Shown here: piece after piece, positions 1 through 5,598 of the stretch
Position numbering within the stretch: the stretch's first letter is position 1
Layout: each line of letters begins with the position of its first letter
Program-made: the position numbers and the translations under genes
Notes under the pieces: model-generated
Told to the model about the DNA's origin: nothing
Seen by the model: the letters and a program-made list of their open reading frames with translations, nothing else
The model's database searches: none
NCBI GenBank assembly: GCA_964638815.1
Contig: CAZXBB010000140.1
Span: forward strand, 1 to 6,535
Length of the DNA: 6,535 nucleotides
Reading direction: 5' to 3'
DNA from: CAZXBB01 sp964638815
GTDB taxonomy: Bacteria; Planctomycetota; Phycisphaerae; Phycisphaerales; SM1A02

Positions 1-1753
1 CCCCCGGGCCCGGCGCCACCCCGGGCGCCCCCGGGCCGCCCGCGTCCGGCGCGGGCTCCGCGTCGAAGAGCGTCATCGTGCCCGCGCCCGTAAAGCCGCC
101 CGTGCCGTTGCGCTGGCTCAGCCAGAACGTGTCGGCGCGCGCGTCGAGCTGCGGGCTTCGGATCGTGAGCGGGTGCGTCGTGTCGCCGATGAGCTGGAGG
201 CGATCGTCGCGGACGTCCCAGCGGAGCTTCGCGCACGCCGCGTCCGCGCCGGATCCCTCGTCGTGCAGGAGTACCGGGGCGCCCAGGAGCTCGAGGCGTG
301 CATCCCTCGATGACTCCAGGTGATCTTCGGGCGGGGCGGGGACGACGGTCAGTTTGCCGCGGCACGTGATGATCGTGTCCGTCGGCCGTCGCGGCGGAGC
401 GATCGTGAGCGTGCGCCCCGGGCTCGCGGGCGTCTGCGCGAAGGCGGCGCTCGCGACGAACTCCGCCCACGAGATCGGCCCGGCCGCCCGGGGCGCCGCG
501 GTGCTCGCGTGCGCGGCTGCCGGCGGTGCGGGGAGCGCGGGGAGCGCAGGACCGAGCGCGAATGCCGGCGCGAAGCCCTCGCTCTCGGCCGTGAAGATGC
601 CGCGCAGCATGGCGCCGTCGGCGGTGCGCCGCGTGTCGCCGGTGCCCTGCACGATGCGCACGTCGTCCAGGAGCACCAGCAGGTAGAAGGGCTCGGCCTC
701 CGGGGCCGGCGGGGGCGAGGCAGCCGGGGGCGAGGCAGGCGGGGCCGGGGGGGCCTGAGCCGAAACCGGCGGGGACCCAGGCTCCACCGGGTGCGCGGGC
801 GGCGCGGCGGCGGACGTCGCGCCGCCGGCGGAGGGCGACTCGGACGGCGCGCCGGCAGTCGCATCCGAGGGCGCGGCCGCAGGCGTCGATCCGGGCGCGG
901 CGGGGGGCGTCGGGGCTGCACCGTCGAGGCCGTCCCGCCCGTGTCGTGCGAGACGGATCTCGTGGACCTCGTCGATCACGAGACGCTGGATGACGTCGTC
1001 GCGGTCGTTGATGAGCAGCTCGAGCCCGCGCCCGTTGAACTCGCCGCTCAGCATCTCCATGTGCAGATCGTCTTCGCCGCGCACCTCGCCGATCACGTTG
1101 TCGAAGCTCGCCGCGCTCGTCTGCACGAGGAGGGCCGGCCGATCGCGCCCGCGATCGACGGTGCGATCGCCGATGTTCTCGAAGCGCTCGATCAGGACGT
1201 TGCCGGTGAGCGTGCCGGACTCGACGACGCTCCCCGAGCGGAACGCGAGCGCCGAGTCGCCGGTGAGGACGATGACGCTGCCGCCCGAGCCGTAGACCTC
1301 GAACTCGGGCTTCGTGAGCCGGATCCACCCGGGCCCCATGCCGGGCGGATTGGGGTCGAGACGCTCGAAGCGGTACTGCTGCGCGAGCTCGCCCCGGTCA
1401 CCGGAGATCTGGATCCAGCCGCCGGACGGCATCTCGGCGATCGTGTCGTCGAGCCCGCGACGCCGGCCGGGAGCGGGGGCGGTGAGTTCCTCGGCCGTGA
1501 GCGCGGTCGGCGGCAGCAGCTCCGAGATGTCCTCGTCGGTCGCGAAGGTGGCGCGGTCCGGCCGGTCGGCGCGGTCCACCTGGAAGAGGACGACGACGAG
1601 CAGGGCGGCGAGCACGATGCCGCAGGTGACGAGCGTGAGGGAGCGCCGCGGGTTCCGGCGGACCGGCGGCGGTGCGCCGGGGGCGCCCGGAGGGGTTGCG
1701 CCCGGGGAGGGTTGGCGCGGCGGCGGGGTCGTCGATCGGCTGCCCTCAGTCAA
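1..1753 (-). CDS. LptC/LptA (OstA)-like LPS-transport protein, partial at 3' end
   Basis: An open frame of 584 codons runs off the left edge without a stop. It probably belongs to the envelope machinery that moves LPS from inner to outer membrane: an anchored periplasmic bridge protein. Residues 1-37 are Pro/Gly/Arg-rich and cytoplasmic-looking; residues about 39-57 form one membrane helix (LTLVTCGIVLAALLVVVLF). A beta-rich module follows at about 100-265 (GELAQQYRFERLDPNPPG; SGTLTGNV), then a Pro/Ala-rich linker at about 275-354, then a second beta-rich module (VRIVQGTGDTRR; TITCRGKLTVVP) up to the edge. The repeated 'make a mask, write a value' beta-strand style fits the OstA/LptC fold. It is far longer than the roughly 190-residue E. 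coli LptC, as seen in annotated planctomycete homologues. The start chosen is TTG at 1753-1751, overlapping the kdsC stop, with AGGAGG at 1771-1766 in the kdsC tail; the 12-nt spacing is long. No ATG or GTG precedes the helix in frame. Position after kdsC supports the call. The exact family is moderately sure. Confidence 0.75.
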   Translation of the reverse strand, partial: MTEGSRSTTPPPRQPSPGATPPGAPGAPPPVRRNPRRSLTLVTCGIVLAALLVVVLFQVDRADRPDRATFATDEDISELLPPTALTAEELTAPAPGRRRGLDDTIAEMPSGGWIQISGDRGELAQQYRFERLDPNPPGMGPGWIRLTKPEFEVYGSGGSVIVLTGDSALAFRSGSVVESGTLTGNVLIERFENIGDRTVDRGRDRPALLVQTSAASFDNVIGEVRGEDDLHMEMLSGEFNGRGLELLINDRDDVIQRLVIDEVHEIRLARHGRDGLDGAAPTPPAAPGSTPAAAPSDATAGAPSESPSAGGATSAAAPPAHPVEPGSPPVSAQAPPAPPASPPAASPPPAPEAEPFYLLVLLDDVRIVQGTGDTRRTADGAMLRGIFTAESEGFAPAFALGPALPALPAPPAAAHASTAAPRAAGPISWAEFVASAAFAQTPASPGRTLTIAPPRRPTDTIITCRGKLTVVPAPPEDHLESSRDARLELLGAPVLLHDEGSGADAACAKLRWDVRDDRLQLIGDTTHPLTIRSPQLDARADTFWLSQRNGTGGFTGAGTMTLFDAEPAPDAGGPGAPGVAPGPG

Positions 1754-2261
1754 AGTACGCCAACGCCTCCTGCCAGCGATCCTTCGCCTTCAACAGGTGC
1801 TCGATCGCCTCGCGAACGGCACCGCAGCCACCGGGATGCACGGTCACGAACTCGGCGATCTCGCGGACCTCGCGGGTCGCGTCGGCGACGGCCATAGCAT
1901 AGCCCGCGAGACGCAGCATGGGCAGATCCGGCAGGTCGTCGCCGATCACCGCGGCCTGCGAGGCGTTGAGGCGGAGATCCGCGAGCAGGCGGGCGAAGGC
2001 CTCGACCTTCGGCCCTGACTTCTGGAAGACGTGCCGGATGCCGAGCTCGCGGGCGCGGTGCCCGACGGACATCCCGGAGCGACCGGTGATGATCGCGGTC
2101 TCGTAGCCGAGCTTCATCCACAGCCGTATTCCGAGACCGTCGCGCACGTGGAAGCGCTTGGTCTCGACGCCGCGCGCGTCGATGTTCAGCCCGCCGTCGG
2201 TCAGCACGCCGTCGACGTCGAGGACGAGCAGCTCGATCTTCTCCGCGACCGCGGGTTCCAC
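1746..2261 (-). CDS. kdsC: 3-deoxy-D-manno-octulosonate 8-phosphate phosphatase (HAD superfamily)
   Basis: KdsC removes phosphate from Kdo-8-phosphate to give Kdo, the sugar joining lipid A to the LPS core; it is a cytosolic tetrameric HAD enzyme of the minimal C0 type. The 171-residue product matches the usual 170-190. Motifs seen: DVDGVLTDG at 15-23 (nucleophile Asp15 and acid/base Asp17), HVRDGLGI at 38-45, ITGRSG at 58-63, SGPKVEAF at 82-89 (conserved Lys85), GDDLPDLPML at 107-116 (Mg-binding acidic residues) and the C-terminal tail PGGCGAVREA at 143-152. In E. coli the tail reads GGRGAVRE, so an Arg is replaced by Cys here. GTG at 2261 is the only plausible start just before the catalytic motif; an upstream open extension has no support. 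No SD precedes it, but TATAAG lies 6 bp upstream, so the mRNA may be leaderless. The stop overlaps the start of the LptC-like gene, indicating an operon. Confidence 0.95.
   Translation of the reverse strand: MEPAVAEKIELLVLDVDGVLTDGGLNIDARGVETKRFHVRDGLGIRLWMKLGYETAIITGRSGMSVGHRARELGIRHVFQKSGPKVEAFARLLADLRLNASQAAVIGDDLPDLPMLRLAGYAMAVADATREVREIAEFVTVHPGGCGAVREAIEHLLKAKDRWQEALAYFD
1766..1771 (-). promoter_or_regulatory. Shine-Dalgarno-like AGGAGG before the lptC-like TTG start
   Basis: A full AGGAGG lies in the last codons of kdsC, 12 nt before the TTG codon proposed as the start of the downstream gene. It supports translational coupling of the two genes. The spacing is longer than optimal, and the hexamer also encodes kdsC residues, so it could be chance. 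Confidence 0.4.
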
Positions 2262-2267
2262 GTCGCT

Positions 2268-2273
2268 CTTATA
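2268..2273 (-). promoter_or_regulatory. Candidate -10 box (TATAAG) for kdsC, leaderless spacing
   Basis: Reading on the minus strand, TATAAG matches the TATAAT consensus at five of six positions and ends 6 nt before the kdsC GTG. Transcription would begin at or next to the start codon. There is no consensus -35 at 16-18 bp; a TTCGAC lies closer, at about 14 bp. AT-rich bases stand out in the surrounding GC-rich DNA. Confidence 0.45.
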
Positions 2274-2300
2274 ACAGAATCCCGCCTGTCGAAGCCGCCG

Positions 2301-2306
2301 TAGAAT
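2301..2306 (+). promoter_or_regulatory. Candidate -10 box (TAGAAT) for the zinc-ribbon membrane gene, leaderless spacing
   Basis: TAGAAT matches TATAAT at five of six positions and ends 7 nt before the ATG at 2314, with no SD-like sequence between. This is the arrangement expected for a leaderless mRNA. No good -35 is visible at the usual distance. Confidence 0.45.
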
Positions 2307-2313
2307 CGCCGCG

Positions 2314-2961
2314 ATGAGCGACTTCACCCTGCGCGCGATCTGGCGACGCCTGCGTCTCGGCGGCGAGCTGCGCCCGCTCGTGTGCCTCGCCGCGTCGGCG
2401 TCGGCCGTCGCGCTCCTGCTGGGGGTGGGGATCGCGGTCGCGTACGCGGTAGGGATGACGCGCCCCGATCGACCCGGCATGCCGGTGAGCGGCGACGTCC
2501 GCGACGCCGACGTGAAGCTGGCGATCGCGATCGCGGGCGGAGTGTGGCTGCTCTCGCTGATCTGGCTGTGGCGCCCGGCGATCCGGCTGCGTCGCCCTTC
2601 GCGCGGTCGCCGTCGCCGCGAGCGCTGGCCGACGCCGCTCATCGTGACCGCCGGCCTCGCCGGTGCGGTGACGCTGCTCACGTTCATCGCCGGCGGCCGG
2701 CGCTGGGACCGCACCGAGGTGCTCGAGTCGGCGTTGTGGCTCGTCGCCGCCGGCGTCGCGATCGTCGCCTGGCTGCCGGCGGTCTTCGACCTCGAGCGCG
2801 GGCGGCCCGTGGTCGGACCCGACGGCCGTGTGAACGTGCATTGCCCGGACTGCGGCTACTCGATGGCCGGGCTGCACGCGGCGTCGTGCCCCGAGTGCGG
2901 GCGCCGATCGACGCTGGACGAGCTCATCCGCGCGCAGGATTACGAGGGGCTGCGCGAGTGA
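2314..2961 (+). CDS. Small membrane protein with four predicted helices and a C-terminal zinc ribbon
   Basis: A 215-residue protein of unknown function. Hydrophobic segments at about 25-47, 67-87, 107-127 and 136-157 predict four membrane helices. A strongly basic cytoplasm-like stretch (RLRRPSRGRRRRERW, 91-105) lies between helices 2 and 3. The C-terminus carries CPDCGYSMAGLHAASCPECG at 177-196: two CxxC pairs 11 residues apart, a classic zinc-ribbon layout. Proteins with a 'CPxCGYxLxGLxxxxCPECG' tail are very common in planctomycetes, which supports a real gene and the phylum call, but the family has no established function. The start is ATG 2314, 7 bp after a -10-like TAGAAT. It is divergent from kdsC and converges on the hslV-like gene with only 4 bp between stops. 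It sits inside a Kdo/LPS cluster, so an envelope role is possible, but this is inference from position only. Confidence 0.85.
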   Translation: MSDFTLRAIWRRLRLGGELRPLVCLAASASAVALLLGVGIAVAYAVGMTRPDRPGMPVSGDVRDADVKLAIAIAGGVWLLSLIWLWRPAIRLRRPSRGRRRRERWPTPLIVTAGLAGAVTLLTFIAGGRRWDRTEVLESALWLVAAGVAIVAWLPAVFDLERGRPVVGPDGRVNVHCPDCGYSMAGLHAASCPECGRRSTLDELIRAQDYEGLRE

Positions 2962-2965
2962 GCGA

Positions 2966-3529
2966 CTACTCCACCTCCAGCAGCGTGGGCTCTCCGCCGC
3001 AGAAGACGTCGAACTGCGAGGCCGTCGCCACACCGCGACGCGCGAGCTCTTCCGCGCTCTCGACGGTTGCGTAGAGGGCGTGCACCGCCCCCATCGCGTA
3101 CTCCGCGCCGGAGCCGATCGCGAAGAACTGCCCGAAGCGGCTGACGTCCATGTCGGGCGAGACTTTGAAGATCCCGTTGCGGTTCGCGAGGATGAAGGAG
3201 CTGTCGAGATCGCCGAAGGGGGAGTCCTTCGACTGCGCCTGGTCGTTCACGAACGAGTACTTGTCGTGCATGACCCTCCACAGGTCCATGAAGAAGGCGA
3301 AGATCTGTCCCTCGGTCTCGAGCTCGGGCACGCGCTCGCCGAGGTAGTCGCGCACGATGCAGTCGTAGACCGCCCATCCCGCCGCGCCGACGATCGACGA
3401 GCCGAGCCGGCGGATCTTGAGCGTGGCGAGGTTCTCGGCCGGGACTTTCTGCGAGTCGCCGAAGGTGGTGAGCGTGTCCGCGCACATCACCGTGCGCCCG
3501 TTGCGGGTCACCGCAATGATCACCGACAT
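2966..3529 (-). CDS. HslV-like (proteasome-type) Ntn-hydrolase with Ser at the nucleophile position
   Basis: A 187-residue protein of the proteasome/HslV superfamily of N-terminal-nucleophile peptidases. HslV normally pairs with the HslU ATPase to degrade cytosolic proteins. Against E. coli HslV from memory: the start MSVIIAVTRNG aligns with M-TTIVAVRRNG; Asp18 in MCADTLT aligns with HslV Asp17; LKIRRL at 37-42 aligns with KKVRRL, placing Lys38 at HslV Lys33 after a four-residue insertion; IGSG at 138-141 matches the conserved IGSG loop. The residue exposed by Met removal is Ser2 rather than the usual Thr1. Ser can act as an Ntn nucleophile, so activity remains plausible but may differ. Start ATG 3529 has GGAG 7 nt upstream. 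It lies 31 bp after kdsD on the same strand, so the two are likely co-transcribed. No hslU is visible in the window. It could be an orphan homologue rather than true HslV. Confidence 0.85.
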   Translation of the reverse strand: MSVIIAVTRNGRTVMCADTLTTFGDSQKVPAENLATLKIRRLGSSIVGAAGWAVYDCIVRDYLGERVPELETEGQIFAFFMDLWRVMHDKYSFVNDQAQSKDSPFGDLDSSFILANRNGIFKVSPDMDVSRFGQFFAIGSGAEYAMGAVHALYATVESAEELARRGVATASQFDVFCGGEPTLLEVE

Positions 3530-3536
3530 CGATCTT

Positions 3537-3540
3537 CTCC
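3537..3540 (-). promoter_or_regulatory. Shine-Dalgarno (GGAG) of the hslV-like gene
   Basis: On the minus strand GGAG is followed by AAGATCG and then ATG, a 7-nt spacing. It supports the ATG at 3529 as the start, and so Ser as residue 2. It contrasts with the divergent genes of the window, which lack SD sites. Confidence 0.6.
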
Positions 3541-3560
3541 GTGCCCCGGATGGGAGGGAC

Positions 3561-4598
3561 TCATTCCGAAACGACCTTCATCGAGAGAAGATCCTGGATG
3601 TCCACGAGACCGACGGGGCGCCCGTCGGCATCGAGCACCGGGATCTCGTCGACGCGGTGTTCGCGCACGAGCCGGACCGCGTCGCGAACGAGGTCGTCGG
3701 CGGTCAGGTGCTTCGGACGCGGGGTCATCACCGCGGCGATGGGGCCGTCGAGCGCCTCCGGCTGGTCGAGGACGAGTCGCCGCAGGTCGCCGTCGGTGAA
3801 GAGACCCGTCAATCGGCCGTCCGCGTCCACGAGGAGGATGGCCCCGGCGCGACGCTTGCTCTGGACGCGCGTGCGCGCACCGAGCAGCGCGTCGCGCACC
3901 GAGAGATCGTCGCGCACGACGGGCAGGTTGTCGTCGACGCGGAAACGCAGCACCTCGGTGACTTTCCGCAGGCCGGCCCCGAGCAGGCCGCCGGGATGCC
4001 TGCGGTGGAAGTCGTCGGCGTCGAAGCTGCGGCGGCGGGCGAGGGCGAGGGCGAGGGCGTCGCCGATGGCGAGCTGCGCCGTGGTCGAGGCCGTCGGCGC
4101 GAGGTTCAGCGGGCACGCCTCCGTCAGGTTGCCGAGACCGAGGTGGACGTCGCAGTGCCGCGCGAGGCTCGAGCCCGCGTCGTTGGAGAGGCCGAGGCAG
4201 GGAACGCCGTCGGCCTTGAGGATGAGCGCGAGGTTGACGACCTCCTCCGTCTCGCCCGAGTAGCTCAGGAGCATGACGACGTCGCCGCGACGCACGCGGC
4301 CGAGGTCGCCGTGGACCGCCTCCGACGGATGCAGCACGCTCGACGGCTGTCCGAGGCTCGAAAACGTCGCCGAGATCTTCGCGCCGACGAGGCCGCTCTT
4401 GCCCATGCCCGAGACGACGACGTGGCCGGTGCAGCGCTCGAGCAGGTCGAGCGCGGCGGTCCAGGTCGCGGCCGTGCCGCGGTCGTCGCGCGCCCGCTCC
4501 ACGAGCCGCCGGATCGCGTCCGCCTCCGCGTCGAGCACGTCCGCGATGAACGCCGCCTCGTCGCTCGCCGCCTTCCAGTCATGTTCGACCCGCGTCAT
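3561..4598 (-). CDS. kdsD: D-arabinose 5-phosphate isomerase (KdsD/KpsF family, SIS + 2 CBS)
   Basis: It interconverts ribulose 5-phosphate and arabinose 5-phosphate, the first committed precursor of Kdo, in the cytosol. The product has 345 residues against about 328 in E. coli; most of the extra length is at the N-terminus. SIS domain at about 45-195: GMGKSG 64-69, HPSEAVHGDLG 90-100 (catalytic His/Glu region), SYSGETEE 112-119 and ACPLNLAPTASTT 161-173. The family motif HPGG follows at 201-204. Two CBS domains come next at about 215-278 (LFTDGDLRR) and 285-345 (VLDADGRPVGLVDIQDL), the usual regulatory half. Start ATG 4598 has no SD; TACAAT lies 8 bp upstream within a palindrome shared with scpA. 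The hslV-like gene follows 31 bp downstream. Whether the native role is LPS Kdo (KdsD) or a capsule copy (KpsF) is settled only by the nearby kdsC, which favours KdsD. Confidence 0.95.
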   Translation of the reverse strand: MTRVEHDWKAASDEAAFIADVLDAEADAIRRLVERARDDRGTAATWTAALDLLERCTGHVVVSGMGKSGLVGAKISATFSSLGQPSSVLHPSEAVHGDLGRVRRGDVVMLLSYSGETEEVVNLALILKADGVPCLGLSNDAGSSLARHCDVHLGLGNLTEACPLNLAPTASTTAQLAIGDALALALARRRSFDADDFHRRHPGGLLGAGLRKVTEVLRFRVDDNLPVVRDDLSVRDALLGARTRVQSKRRAGAILLVDADGRLTGLFTDGDLRRLVLDQPEALDGPIAAVMTPRPKHLTADDLVRDAVRLVREHRVDEIPVLDADGRPVGLVDIQDLLSMKVVSE

Positions 4599-4619
4599 GG
4601 GTTATGATTGTAACCCATG
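4596..4619. promoter_or_regulatory. Palindromic bidirectional start region of kdsD and scpA
   Basis: CATGGGTTA at 4596-4604 and TAACCCATG at 4611-4619 are perfect 9-bp inverted repeats around a 6-bp centre. The outer ends are the two start codons: CAT (kdsD ATG on minus) and ATG (scpA). Only 18 bp separate the codons. Candidate -10 boxes are TATGAT 4603-4608 for scpA and TACAAT 4612-4607 for kdsD; each matches the consensus at five of six positions, each ends 8 bp before its ATG, and they overlap by 2 bp. No SD fits in the gap. This predicts leaderless transcripts in both directions, mutually exclusive at one site. The palindrome could also be an operator for a dimeric regulator. No convincing -35 was found in either coding region. 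Confidence 0.6.
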
Positions 4620-5534
4620 TTGCAGGAAGACTACCGCGTCACGCTCGACAGCTTCCAGGGGCCGCTGGACCTCCTCCTCTTCCTGATCCGGCGGGCGGAG
4701 GTCGACATCACGGACATCCCCATCGCGAGGATCACCGACCAGTACCTCGCGTTCCTCTCGGAGGTGGATGACGTGGACGTCGAGCTGGCGGGCGAGTTCC
4801 TCGTCATGGCGTCCACGCTCATCGAGATGAAGTCGCGCACGTTGATGCCGGCGGGGTCGTCCGGAGCGGAGGGCGAGGAAGCGGGCGACGGGGGGAGCGA
4901 TCCATCGGATCCGCGGTTCGAGCTCGTGCAGCAGCTCCTCGCGTACCAGCGTTTCCGCGTCGCCTCGGAAGAGCTGGACGATCGGCGTCACGCCTTCGCG
5001 CAGCGCTATCCGCGCCGACCGGGTCGCGTGAAGATCGAGGACGATCTCGCCACGACCGGCACCGCGGATCATGACGCCGGTCATTACCCCGACCCGGGCG
5101 CCGACCATGACGCCGATCCGGGCGCCGATCATTCCGCCGATCATTCCGCCCGTCACTACGCCGACCCGGGCGCCGACGAGCCGACCCCGTTCGAGATCGA
5201 AGACGTCCACGTGATGGACCTCGCCGAGGCGTACGAGCGGATCATGGCCTCGATCGATTTCACCCGTCTCGGTGACCACGTCGTGGAGGTTGACGACACG
5301 CCGATCGCGCTCCACCAGGCCGATCTCCTCGACCGCCTCCATCACGCCGCCGACCGGCGGCTCACGCTCCAGAGCGTCTTCGCGGGACAGGCGCCGGTCC
5401 ACCGTGTCGGGCTCTTTCTCGCGACGCTCGAGCTCGCGCGCACGCGGGCCGTGCGGGTGAAGCAGGACGACATCGAGGCGGAGATCGAGATCGTGCTCCG
5501 CGAGGACGAGGAGGACGGAGAAGAAGGCGAGTAG
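4617..5534 (+). CDS. scpA: Segregation and condensation protein A (kleisin) with repeat-expanded linker
   Basis: ScpA is the kleisin that bridges the heads of the SMC dimer and binds ScpB, forming the condensin needed for chromosome compaction and segregation. N-terminal domain: DSFQGPLDLLLFLI at 11-24 (family signature FxGPLDLLLxLI), ITDQYLAFL 39-47 and AGEFLVMASTLIEMKSRTLMP 58-78, the SMC-neck-binding helices. An acidic variable stretch covers 80-100 and a helix covers 100-130. A low-complexity linker at 151-186 is made of four-residue repeats. The C-terminal winged helix at about 230-295 (HQADLLDRLHHAADRR; DIEAEIEIV) contacts the SMC cap. The tail is acidic (EDEEDGEEGE). At 305 residues it is longer than the typical 240-280, explained by the linker. 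Start ATG 4617 leaves 18 bp to divergent kdsD. scpB, the usual partner, does not follow; the next gene is convergent. Confidence 0.95.
   Translation: MLQEDYRVTLDSFQGPLDLLLFLIRRAEVDITDIPIARITDQYLAFLSEVDDVDVELAGEFLVMASTLIEMKSRTLMPAGSSGAEGEEAGDGGSDPSDPRFELVQQLLAYQRFRVASEELDDRRHAFAQRYPRRPGRVKIEDDLATTGTADHDAGHYPDPGADHDADPGADHSADHSARHYADPGADEPTPFEIEDVHVMDLAEAYERIMASIDFTRLGDHVVEVDDTPIALHQADLLDRLHHAADRRLTLQSVFAGQAPVHRVGLFLATLELARTRAVRVKQDDIEAEIEIVLREDEEDGEEGE
5067..5174 (+). repeat. 12-bp in-frame tandem repeat in scpA linker
   Basis: Nine imperfect 12-bp units encode the tetrapeptides DHDA, GHYP, DPGA, DHDA, DPGA, DHSA, DHSA, RHYA and DPGA. Two DNA unit types alternate irregularly: GACCCGGGCGCC-like and GATCATTCCGCC-like. 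Units 6 and 7 are identical and adjacent, suggesting recent duplication by slippage. The frame is preserved because the unit is a multiple of three. Confidence 0.9.
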
Positions 5535-5538
5535 CGAC

Positions 5539-5582
5539 TCCTCCGCTCCCCGATGGAGGAATGCGCTCCCCGGCGGGGGAGC
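5539..5582. terminator. Tandem hairpins between convergent scpA and pseudouridine synthase genes
   Basis: Two hairpins fill the 64-bp gap between convergent stops. The first pairs TCCTCC (5539-5544) with GGAGGA (5555-5560) across a 10-nt loop. The second pairs GCTCCCC (5565-5571) with GGGGAGC (5576-5582) across a GGCG loop: seven G:C-rich pairs. Neither strand has a T-run after the stem, so this is not a textbook intrinsic terminator. A bidirectional hairpin or Rho-aided terminator, or mRNA 3'-end protection, is inferred from position. Confidence 0.45.
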
Positions 5583-5598
5583 CGGGCATTCGAACCGG

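Noticed and set aside
1..60. GC-rich CCCGGG-type runs at the left edge as a repeat element
   Set aside because: They read in frame as Gly/Pro/Ala codons of the LptC-like protein and have no regular period.
320..1897. Long plus-strand open frame of 525 codons
   Set aside because: Arg/Gly-rich, low-complexity translation with no domain, lying over the LptC-like and kdsC genes; a GC-driven shadow frame.
2262..2714. Upstream extension of kdsC in the same frame
   Set aside because: It crosses the whole intergenic gap and runs antisense through the membrane protein gene with no domain content; GTG 2261 gives a normal KdsC length.
2966..3529. Canonical HslV assignment (hslV symbol)
   Set aside because: Thr1 is Ser, there is an insertion before the conserved Lys, and hslU is not seen; only HslV-like is justified.
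3417..4607. Plus-strand open frame of 396 codons
   Set aside because: It runs antisense through kdsD, whose SIS and CBS motifs are clear; no recognisable motif of its own.
4602..5402. Minus-strand open frame of 266 codons opposite scpA, with a VGARVGVMTG-like repeat
   Set aside because: The repeat is the reverse reading of the scpA 12-bp array; it has no start signal and scpA is well supported.
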